From Campylobacteraceae bacterium (GTDB lineage Bacteria; Campylobacterota; Campylobacteria; Campylobacterales; Sulfurovaceae): 12,369 nt of DNA. The DNA lies in contig JAMOSL010000083.1 in assembly GCA_027063105.1 (NCBI GenBank), forward strand, positions 1 through 12,369, written 5' to 3'. This document shows positions 6,343 through 12,369 of this stretch, piece after piece; position 1 is the stretch's first letter, and every line of letters starts with the position of its first letter. A program made the translations under genes and the position numbers. Under the pieces are notes generated by a model. That model was not told the origin of the DNA. It was given only the letters and a program-made list of their open reading frames with translations, and searched no databases.

Positions 6343-7435
6343 ACATATAACAATATTTCACGGACCTCAGCATCCAGGAATTACGGGAAATATGAGCGTT
6401 GAGCTTGATTTAATTGGTGAAACCATACAAAAAGCTACAACACATGTTGGTTATCTTCATCGAGGATTTGAGAAACTCATAGAGAGAAGAACTGTTATTC
6501 AAGCATTTACTATTGTATGTCGTATATGTGTTCCTGAACCAGATCCAAATGAGGCAAATTTCGCTATGGCTGTAGAAGAATTAGCAGGTATAAAAATTAC
6601 TGAAAGAGCTAAATATATTAGAGTTATGGTATTAGAATTATCTCGTTTATCTGCTCAATTTTTATGGATGGCAGGACAGAGTGGTTCTATTGGATTATAT
6701 GCTGTTGGACAATGGGCTATTGCTGATAGAGACTTGATATTAGATTTATTTGAAGAGTTGACAGGTGGAAGAGTATATCATATGTATGTTTACCCTGGTG
6801 GAGTAAGACGAGATTTACCTAATGGATTTCTAGATAAAGTTACTGATTTATTAATTTATTTAAAAGAGAGAATGAATCTATATAATGATATATTTATAAA
6901 TAACGCAAGTTTTAAGAATAGAGCTATTGGAGTAGGCATTATAGATAAAGAAGAGGCTGTAGCTAATGGATATGTTGGTCAAGTATTAAGAGGATGTGGA
7001 ATTAAAGCTGATGTAAGAAAAGATGCTCCATATCTTATTTATGATGAATTGAATTTTGAAATTCCAACTCAAAAGGCTGGAGATGTTTATGCTAGAGCTT
7101 TAGTTAGAAGAGATGAAATTCTACAGAGTATTAATATTTTAGAACAAGTAGTAAGTAAAATGCCAAAAGGTGATATTATGATAAAAATGCCTACTCATAG
7201 AAAATTTAAGCTTCCAAAAGATGATACTTGGGTTAAGGTTGAGAGTGCTAGGGGTGAATTTGCATATTATATGGCAGGAGATGGAACAGAAAAGATTAGA
7301 CGAATGCAAGTTAAAGGACCATCTTTAATTCATGGATTTACTCTTTTAGAAGATTTATTAATAGGTGCAGAACTTAGCGATGTAGCACTGATTATGAACT
7401 CTTTGGGAATATGTCCACCAGAGATAGAAAGGTAA
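6320..7435 (+). CDS. NuoD/[NiFe]-hydrogenase large-subunit-like protein with CxxE in place of both CxxC motifs
   Basis: This 371-residue member of the NuoD/HycE family has HGPQHPGITG (residues 14-23), GYLHRGFEKL, an AMAVEELAGI block and a YPGGVRRDLP block. In group 4 hydrogenases the active-site nickel is held by two CxxC motifs. Position for position the first one here reads RICVPEPDPNEANFAMAVE, so C70 is kept and the second Cys is E73. The C-terminal motif, DPCxxC in hydrogenases, is GICPPE with C365 and E368. A normal NiFe site is therefore not expected. Complex I NuoD lacks all four Cys, so this protein lies between the two and fits the hydrogenase-related (Ehr, Mbx/MBS) branch. The chain ends three residues after E368, at the place where NuoD ends, so no cleavable C-terminal extension is present. 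Start ATG 6320 or 6329. AAGGAG for the next gene overlaps its stop. Confidence 0.88.
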   Translation: MIKMETPKHITIFHGPQHPGITGNMSVELDLIGETIQKATTHVGYLHRGFEKLIERRTVIQAFTIVCRICVPEPDPNEANFAMAVEELAGIKITERAKYIRVMVLELSRLSAQFLWMAGQSGSIGLYAVGQWAIADRDLILDLFEELTGGRVYHMYVYPGGVRRDLPNGFLDKVTDLLIYLKERMNLYNDIFINNASFKNRAIGVGIIDKEEAVANGYVGQVLRGCGIKADVRKDAPYLIYDELNFEIPTQKAGDVYARALVRRDEILQSINILEQVVSKMPKGDIMIKMPTHRKFKLPKDDTWVKVESARGEFAYYMAGDGTEKIRRMQVKGPSLIHGFTLLEDLLIGAELSDVALIMNSLGICPPEIER

Positions 7436-7447
7436 GGAGATTGAATT

Positions 7448-7840
7448 ATGAAATGGAGTATAGATATAAAGGGGACACTAAGTCCTGTTTCAATTCTTGG
7501 AGCATTTTTTGATAAACCAAATACAATAGCATATCCACAAGTTAAAAAAGAGACTGCAAAAGGGTATAGAGGATTTCATACTAATGTTTTATCTGATTGT
7601 ATAGGTTGTTCTAATTGTCAAGATGTGTGCATGAATGATGCTATTGATATGATTAAAACAGATATGGAATATAACGCTAAAAATGCCTCTCAATGTATTC
7701 CAAGAATAGATTATGGTAGATGCTGTTGGTGTTCATTATGTACAGATGTATGTCCTCCTGATTCACTTAAATTAGATGAAGAGTATATGAATGTATCTAA
7801 ATATGCTAGTGATTTTATATATATTCCAAAAAATCAATAG
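7448..7840 (+). CDS. Ferredoxin-like subunit with two [4Fe-4S] clusters (NuoI/HyfH type)
   Basis: The protein has 130 residues with two complete cluster motifs of the form CxxCxxCxxxC: C51, C54, C57, C61 and C92, C95, C98, C102. This is the arrangement of the NuoI/HycF/HyfH subunits, which pass electrons to the small subunit in complex I and group 4 hydrogenases. The residue after the first motif is Met rather than the usual Pro, while the second has Pro. Two extra cysteines, C83 and C93, sit between and next to the clusters. The N-terminal 45 residues contain a short hydrophobic part that may dock on the complex. A strong AAGGAG starts at 7434, overlapping the stop of the upstream gene. The next gene begins 9 bases after this one, so all four genes look like one transcript. 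Confidence 0.9.
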   Translation: MKWSIDIKGTLSPVSILGAFFDKPNTIAYPQVKKETAKGYRGFHTNVLSDCIGCSNCQDVCMNDAIDMIKTDMEYNAKNASQCIPRIDYGRCCWCSLCTDVCPPDSLKLDEEYMNVSKYASDFIYIPKNQ

Positions 7841-7849
7841 GAGAATTGC

Positions 7850-8317
7850 ATGAGATTTATATTTTGGACTAGTATGTTATTTATTATTTGGATAGTATTA
7901 ACAGATTCTTTTGAAATGGCTAATATTCTACTTGGTATTACATTAAGTATCGGAATTAGCATTTTATATATTAATATGTTTAAAGAGAGAGAGAAAGAGT
8001 TTGAGTTTATTAATCCTTTTTGGTTATTCGTATATTTTTATATATTGATTAAAAATATTATAAAATCAAATATATATTTAGCAAATATTTTAGCAAGAAA
8101 AGATTTAAATCTTACTCCTGCTATTGTAGCTGTTCCCACAAAATTAGAGAGTGATTGGAAAAAATTATTATTAGCTAACTCTATAACGCTAACACCAGGT
8201 ACTTTAACACTTGATATTAAAGATAATATATTATTTATTCATATTATTGAGTATAAAGAAGGAACAGATAAATTAGATATTACTAGAGAGTTTGAGGAAG
8301 TTATTAAAAATATATAA
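7850..8317 (+). CDS. mrpE: MrpE/MnhE-like membrane subunit
   Basis: The protein has 155 residues with two or three N-terminal hydrophobic segments (about 3-18, 23-42 and 56-71) and a soluble C-terminal part. It carries the family motif NSITLTPGTLTLD at 110-122, typical of MrpE (MnhE, PhaE) of multisubunit Na+/H+ antiporters. MrpE-like subunits also occur in archaeal MBH and Mbx complexes, where Mrp-type proteins form the ion-translocating membrane module. AGGAG precedes the ATG. In this window it is the last gene of the four-gene set; mrpF, mrpG, mrpB, mrpC and the NuoL-like mrpD are not next to it. The gene is thus cut off from its usual partners, which could be encoded elsewhere or lost. 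The family call is good; its role in the redox complex is inferred. Confidence 0.85.
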   Translation: MRFIFWTSMLFIIWIVLTDSFEMANILLGITLSIGISILYINMFKEREKEFEFINPFWLFVYFYILIKNIIKSNIYLANILARKDLNLTPAIVAVPTKLESDWKKLLLANSITLTPGTLTLDIKDNILFIHIIEYKEGTDKLDITREFEEVIKNI

Positions 8318-8325
8318 AATTATGA

Positions 8326-8331
8326 TATAAT
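8326..8331 (+). promoter_or_regulatory. Candidate -10 box for the second mltG
   Basis: TATAAT, within TATGATATAATATT, lies in the 43-base gap between mrpE and mltG copy 2, about 30 bases before the ATG. No good -35 element is visible. It suggests that mltG copy 2 is transcribed independently of the redox genes, with a short leader. Confidence 0.45.
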
Positions 8332-8360
8332 ATTCTAATTAAAAATAAAGTAGTTTTTTT

Positions 8361-9515
8361 ATGCAAAAAAAACAGTTGTCTTTCTGTAAAATCATTATTG
8401 TTCTACTTTTAGTTTCTCTATCTATGTCTCTATTTCTAACATATAATGATATTTTTATAAAGAAAAGAAGTAATGCTATATATATTAAATCATCTAATCC
8501 AGAAGATGTAATAGATAGTTTAAAACAGAGTGGATTTGAGCTTAATAGAGTAGATATTGAATTACTAAAATTAATAGATCTACCTAAAGAGGGTTGGTAT
8601 AAAATAGAGGAGAATCCAAAAGGAAGATTTTATTTCTTTTACGAACTCTTGCATAATCAAGCTGATACCATGGGGATAGTAATATTTGCTGGGGATACGG
8701 TTGATGAAATTTTTAGCCGTTTAGCTAAAGATATGAAGCTAGATAAAAAAGAATTTATAAAATATTATACGAAATATTCCAAATTCTTAGAGGGTGAGAT
8801 ATTAGGAGATAAATATACTATCGCTAAACATGCAGATGAAGAGGTCTTAGTTAGGTATCTTTTAGATATATCTAATAAACAACTTCATTTCTTTGCAAAA
8901 GAGAAATTTGGTTCATTATATACTCATAATCAACTCCATAAAGCTATAATTATGGCATCAATTATTCATAAAGAGAGCAATAATTTAAAAGAGATGCCTA
9001 CTATTGCTTCAGTTATAAATAATCGTATAAAAAAAGGTATGAGATTACAAATGGATGGAACTTTATGTTATGGTAAATATTCCCACAAAATAGTTACATC
9101 TAAAAGAATAAAAGAGGATACTAGCCATTTCAATACATATAAACATAAAGGTCTTCCACCATACCCAATATGTACTGTTACAATAAATGCATTAGATGCT
9201 GTAATATCTCCTAAAGAGACAGATTATTTATATTTTATGTTGAATAGGGATGGAACTCATACATTTACAAAAGATTATAATGAACATAGAAAGAATATTA
9301 AAAAATTTAGAAAGAAGAAAAAAGAGGCAAAAAAATCTTCTGATAAAAAATTAGTCAAGAAGAAAGTTAAAGAGCCTACAAAGATTAAAGAAGTTGAAGA
9401 GAAGAAAGAAATTAAAGAAGAGCCTAAAAATAATATTAAAATTGAAAAGAATATAGATATTAATATTACTAAAAGATCTAAAGATATTAATGAGACTCTA
9501 TTATCAGTATTTTAA
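8361..9515 (+). CDS. mltG: Endolytic murein transglycosylase MltG, copy 2, with a Lys/Glu-rich C-terminal tail
   Basis: This 384-residue MltG family protein has a membrane segment at about residues 10-27 (KIIIVLLLVSLSMSLFL) and the catalytic block MASIIHKESN with the expected active-site Glu at 205. VINNRIKKGMRLQMDGTL and NTYKHKGLPPYPI follow. It is clearly related to copy 1 at 4551-5504, with long identical stretches in the catalytic half, while the N-terminal half has diverged more. Unlike copy 1 and usual family members it carries about 75 extra residues after the domain (310-384), almost all Lys, Glu and Asp with short KKKxK and KEExK runs; this tail would be periplasmic. The ribosome site is weak (TAAAG). 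The gene has its own likely promoter and is followed 36 bases later by a small exported protein. Both copies look intact, so both may be active. Confidence 0.88.
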   Translation: MQKKQLSFCKIIIVLLLVSLSMSLFLTYNDIFIKKRSNAIYIKSSNPEDVIDSLKQSGFELNRVDIELLKLIDLPKEGWYKIEENPKGRFYFFYELLHNQADTMGIVIFAGDTVDEIFSRLAKDMKLDKKEFIKYYTKYSKFLEGEILGDKYTIAKHADEEVLVRYLLDISNKQLHFFAKEKFGSLYTHNQLHKAIIMASIIHKESNNLKEMPTIASVINNRIKKGMRLQMDGTLCYGKYSHKIVTSKRIKEDTSHFNTYKHKGLPPYPICTVTINALDAVISPKETDYLYFMLNRDGTHTFTKDYNEHRKNIKKFRKKKKEAKKSSDKKLVKKKVKEPTKIKEVEEKKEIKEEPKNNIKIEKNIDINITKRSKDINETLLSVF

Positions 9516-9551
9516 GAAAAATTTGTTAGAATTTAATATAAAAGGATTAAT

Positions 9552-9857
9552 ATGAAAAAAATTATCAAATTATCAATGGCTATAGTATCTCTATTTACTT
9601 TTTTAGATGCAGGAGTATTAAAGGGAGAAAAAATTTATTCTAAGAAACTAAAAAGTGATTGTGGAATCACTAATAGTCAGTTTCCTTTAAAGCATACAAG
9701 AGAAGAGTGGACTAAAATATATAAAGATGGGAAAATGGCTAATGAGATTAAATTATTATGTCCTAAATCAACAAAATATAAATCGGAATATGATTCTGAT
9801 GTATATGATTTTGTAAGTCAATATGCATCAGATACAGGAAATGTTCCAAGCCGTTAA
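9552..9857 (+). CDS. Small exported cytochrome-c-like protein without a haem-binding motif
   Basis: The protein has 101 residues. A signal peptide (MKKIIKLSMAIVSLFTFLDA) leaves a mature chain of about 80 residues beginning GVLKGEKIYSKKL. GEKIY is how many small c-type cytochromes begin, but the CxxCH haem site that should follow is missing; only DCG with C37 remains. A second cysteine, C70, could form a disulfide with C37. The end, YDFVSQYASDTGNVPSR, resembles small cytochrome-like proteins I associate with Campylobacterota genomes. A good AAAGGA ribosome site precedes the ATG. The gene sits between mltG and argH. I cannot assign a function; haem binding through a covalent CxxCH site is excluded by the sequence. 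Confidence 0.7.
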   Translation: MKKIIKLSMAIVSLFTFLDAGVLKGEKIYSKKLKSDCGITNSQFPLKHTREEWTKIYKDGKMANEIKLLCPKSTKYKSEYDSDVYDFVSQYASDTGNVPSR

Positions 9858-9888
9858 AATTTTTATAAATTAATTAGAGGATAAACTA

Positions 9889-11280
9889 TTGTCAAATAAA
9901 AAAAATATAGCATCTGCTAGAATTTCTGCTCAAGGTTCAGACTTACTTAAAGCTCTTAATGATTCTTTACCATTCGATAAAGTATTATATGCACAAGATA
10001 TTGAGGGTTCAAAGGCTCATGCCTTTATGTTAGCTCAACAAAATATTATTACTCAAGAAGATTTTGAAGCAATTGATAGAGGCTTGAGTCAAGTTTTAGA
10101 GGAAATTGAGAGTGGATTGTTTACTCTTGATGGTGGAGATGAAGATATTCATATGGCAAATGAACGCCGTTTAACAGAGATTATAGGAGATGCAGGAAAA
10201 CGATTACATACAGCAAGAAGCAGAAATGACCAAGTAGCTTTAGATTTTAGACTTTTTGTACAACATAATACTAAAAAGATATCTAAACTTATTTTAGAAA
10301 ATATTCAAACACTTATTCTTAGAGCAAAAGAGAGTACAGATATTATGCTTCCAGGTATGACACATCTTCAACATGCTCAACCAATAAACTTTGGATATCA
10401 TCTATTGGCTTATGCAAGTATGCTTCAACGAGATTATAAGCGATTTATAAGCTCTTTTGAGAGGAATAATCTATCTCCTATTGGTTGTGCTGCATTAGCA
10501 GGAACACCACATCCAATATCAAGAGAAATAACAGCTCAAAAATTAGGATTTGATGAACCTACTCTAAACTGTTTAGATACTGTAAGTGATAGGGATTTCG
10601 CACTAGAAATCTTATTTAATATTAGTACTATGATGATGCATATTAGCCGTTTAAGTGAAGAGTTAATTTTATGGTCTGCAAGTGAATTTAGATGGATAAC
10701 CCTAAGTGATAGACATGCCACAGGTAGCTCAATTATGCCACAAAAGAAAAATCCTGATATTCCAGAACTATTAAGAGGTAAGACAGGAAGAGTAAATGGT
10801 AATCTAGTATCCCTTTTAACTGTAATGAAAGGTCTTCCATTAGCATATAATAAAGATATGCAAGAGGACAAAGAGGGTGTTTTTGATTCTGTGAAAACTG
10901 CTACACTATCATTGGAAGTTCTTAATGAGATGATAGCAGATATGAAAATAAATGAAGATAAAATGGAAGATGCTTGTATGATAGGTCATCTAAGTGCTAC
11001 TGATTTAGCTGATTATTTAGTAAAAGATGCAAATTTACCATTTAGAGATGCTTATCATATCACAGGTAATGCTGTTAATTTAGCAGAGATTAAAGGTGTA
11101 GATATATCAGAATTATCTTTAGAAGATTTACAATCTGTCGATAAAAGAATAGGAGAAGGAGTTGTTGAGTTACTTGATAATCGTGCTTCAATGAATGCAA
11201 GAGTATCTGAGGGTGGTACAGCTACTGTAAGAACTATTGAACAGATAGAAAAATTAGAGCATTGGATAGATAATTTATAA
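9889..11280 (+). CDS. argH: Argininosuccinate lyase
   Basis: The 463-residue enzyme performs the last step of arginine synthesis, splitting argininosuccinate into arginine and fumarate in the cytoplasm. The family signature GSSIMPQKKNPD lies at 279-290 and contains the catalytic loop serine (S281). HTARSRNDQ lies at 107-115, and MTHLQHAQP carries T158 and H159, the histidine conserved in the superfamily. The length is that of typical bacterial ArgH. The start is TTG at 9889, chosen because GAGG (9877-9880) lies 8 bases ahead and the N-terminus MSNKKNIASARIS fits the family. No other arg gene is in the window. The gene ends tail to tail with the histidine kinase, overlapping it by 6 bases. Confidence 0.97.
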   Translation: MSNKKNIASARISAQGSDLLKALNDSLPFDKVLYAQDIEGSKAHAFMLAQQNIITQEDFEAIDRGLSQVLEEIESGLFTLDGGDEDIHMANERRLTEIIGDAGKRLHTARSRNDQVALDFRLFVQHNTKKISKLILENIQTLILRAKESTDIMLPGMTHLQHAQPINFGYHLLAYASMLQRDYKRFISSFERNNLSPIGCAALAGTPHPISREITAQKLGFDEPTLNCLDTVSDRDFALEILFNISTMMMHISRLSEELILWSASEFRWITLSDRHATGSSIMPQKKNPDIPELLRGKTGRVNGNLVSLLTVMKGLPLAYNKDMQEDKEGVFDSVKTATLSLEVLNEMIADMKINEDKMEDACMIGHLSATDLADYLVKDANLPFRDAYHITGNAVNLAEIKGVDISELSLEDLQSVDKRIGEGVVELLDNRASMNARVSEGGTATVRTIEQIEKLEHWIDNL

Positions 11281-12369
11281 AGATTTAGTTTTTGGCATAC
11301 TGATTCTAAATACAGCTCCTTCGTTCGTATTATTGTGGATGCTTAATTTTCCTCCACAATGTTCTTCTATGATGGTTTTACTCATATATAAACCTAACCC
11401 TGTTCCATTCTTATCCGTTTTTGTTGAGAAGTATGGGTCAAATATTTTATCTTTAATATCTTCAGGAACTCCACCAGCATTATCAATAACCTCTAATACT
11501 AACATATTCTTATTTCTATATGTAGATATTTCAATAGTAGGGTCTTCTATTTCATTATCTAAGAGAGCATCTTCAGCATTTTTTAATAGATTTAGAATGA
11601 CTTGTTTAACTTCACTTACATAAATATTCATCTTCTCCTCAGTATTTAGAGATTTAAGAATAGTAATATTTTTTGCAGAAATTGTTGCTGTAACTATATC
11701 AAAAACTGAATCAATCATTTCTGTATAACTACTATTAGATTTTATTTTATCTGGTTTAAAAAAGTTCCTAAAATCATTAATGGTTTGACTTAGATGACGG
11801 ATTAATGAATTTATTTTTTCTGTCGATTCAATGGTTAGTTTATTAGTATTCTTATTCATATGAGCCTTTATTCTTAGTTTTCCACTAGAAGCACCAATAG
11901 CTGCTAATGGTTGCCTCCATTGATGTGCTATCATACTTATCATTTCACCCATTTGAGCTAATCTTGATTGTTGAAGTAATTGTTGTTCTTGCATTTCTTT
12001 TTCTCTTCTAAGCCTATTTTCTAAAGTAATATCTCTTGTCACTAATAAAAATGATGCTCCAGAATCAGGCATAGCAACTATATCATTGGATATTTCTATA
12101 ATATTATTTTCTTTATCAATATATTTAATTTTTAAATCATGATAAAAACCTCTTCTAAATGCTTCTCCTACTATTTTAAAAGTATAGTCTCTATCCTCTT
12201 CTATTGTCAAATCATAAAATGTAGTTTGTTTTAACTCTATATCAGTTAGTTTTGTAAGGTTTAAATATGCTTTATTTGCAAATAAAAATTTTGTTTGTGA
12301 GTCAATAACAGCTATTGCATCTCTTGTTGTATTAAAAATCGTTTCAAAATATTTTTGAGACCTTTTTAT
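11275..12369 (-). CDS. PAS-domain sensor histidine kinase (partial, N-terminus beyond the window)
   Basis: The frame is open through the right edge (base 12369), giving 364 residues of the C-terminal part. The TTG at 12210 is not a convincing start, because 53 further in-frame codons upstream continue a PAS domain (YFETIFNTTRDAIAVIDS). Order: PAS (about 1-115 of the visible part), a coiled-coil linker rich in Glu, Gln and Arg (LRREKEMQEQQLLQQSRLAQ), an H-box MIAHQWRQPLAAI with the phosphorylated His at about 149, then an ATPase domain with the N-box (LNLLKNAEDAL), DNAGGVP, DPYFSTK and GTGLGLYMSKTI. The HQWRQPL form is common in Campylobacterota kinases. The signal sensed and the partner regulator are unknown; no response regulator gene is visible. 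The stop overlaps the argH stop by 6 bases. Confidence 0.92.
   Translation of the reverse strand: MKRSQKYFETIFNTTRDAIAVIDSQTKFLFANKAYLNLTKLTDIELKQTTFYDLTIEEDRDYTFKIVGEAFRRGFYHDLKIKYIDKENNIIEISNDIVAMPDSGASFLLVTRDITLENRLRREKEMQEQQLLQQSRLAQMGEMISMIAHQWRQPLAAIGASSGKLRIKAHMNKNTNKLTIESTEKINSLIRHLSQTINDFRNFFKPDKIKSNSSYTEMIDSVFDIVTATISAKNITILKSLNTEEKMNIYVSEVKQVILNLLKNAEDALLDNEIEDPTIEISTYRNKNMLVLEVIDNAGGVPEDIKDKIFDPYFSTKTDKNGTGLGLYMSKTIIEEHCGGKLSIHNNTNEGAVFRISMPKTKSL

Noticed and set aside
5776..7435. Reading the two genes as nuoC and nuoD of ordinary complex I
   Set aside because: The large subunit keeps RIC and a C-terminal Cys absent from NuoD, a ferredoxin-like gene and mrpE follow directly, and no other nuo gene is adjacent.
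6320..7435. A functional [NiFe]-hydrogenase catalytic subunit
   Set aside because: The second cysteine of both CxxC motifs is Glu (E73 and E368), the DPC motif is GIC, and the usual ligand set for nickel is therefore incomplete.
9858..9888. Terminator between the cytochrome-like gene and argH
   Set aside because: The only inverted repeat is a short AATTT/AAATT stem without G-C pairs or a following T run, too weak to count.
10536..10871. Minus-strand open frame of 111 codons
   Set aside because: It is fully inside argH, opposite the most conserved catalytic part, without ribosome site or family resemblance.
11333..11623. Plus-strand open frame of 96 codons
   Set aside because: It is antisense to the ATPase domain of the histidine kinase and shows no features of its own.
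1..12369. CRISPR array, tRNA or rRNA genes
   Set aside because: No regularly spaced direct repeats, no cloverleaf-like sequence with a GTTCGA-type loop, and no stretch resembling rRNA was seen on reading either strand.

Overview
The window is very AT-rich (roughly 70-75% A+T by eye) and looks like a chromosome segment of a Campylobacterota (Epsilonproteobacteria) member related to Sulfurimonas, Sulfurovum or Arcobacter. The reasons are the OprD-type Campylobacterota porin, the histidine kinase with the HQWRQPL H-box common in that phylum, the small haemless cytochrome-like protein, the tight packing and the base composition. The assignment rests on family resemblance, not on a database search.

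Layout. 1-629 (minus) is the N-terminal part of a cytoplasmic, cysteine-type formate dehydrogenase catalytic subunit, cut by the window edge. 630-785 is a divergent promoter region with a perfect TGATAATAATTATCA Fur-type box on the predicted start of a porin gene (786-2009, plus). The porin meets an AsmA/YhdP-like envelope gene (2006-4615, minus) tail to tail. That gene overlaps the first mltG (4551-5504, plus) head to head. 5505-5775 holds a candidate promoter, a 5'-truncated remnant of an IS200/IS605-type TnpB gene and an inverted repeat after it.

The most interesting part is 5776-8317. Four tightly coupled genes encode a NuoC-like protein, a NuoD/[NiFe]-hydrogenase-large-subunit-like protein, an 8Fe-8S ferredoxin-like protein and an MrpE-like membrane protein. 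The large subunit has lost the second cysteine of both nickel-ligating CxxC motifs and has CxxE at both sites (C70/E73 and C365/E368). It should therefore be neither a normal hydrogenase nor a normal complex I subunit. It resembles the energy-converting hydrogenase-related (Ehr) or Mbx/MBS branch. No NuoB-like small subunit, NuoH-like subunit or NuoL-like pump lies in this window, so the set is incomplete here.

8361-9515 is a second mltG with a Lys/Glu-rich tail. It is followed by a small exported cytochrome-c-like protein without a haem motif (9552-9857), argH (9889-11280) and the C-terminal part of a PAS-containing sensor histidine kinase on the minus strand (11275-12369, cut by the window edge).

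How the genes may work together. The four complex-I/hydrogenase-like genes probably form the soluble arm, plus one membrane subunit, of an ion-translocating redox complex. The nearby formate dehydrogenase is a possible electron donor, but nothing in the sequence proves this. The two MltG copies and the AsmA-like protein belong to envelope maintenance. The pair of mltG genes brackets the redox genes and the transposon remnant, which suggests rearrangement by duplication and insertion.
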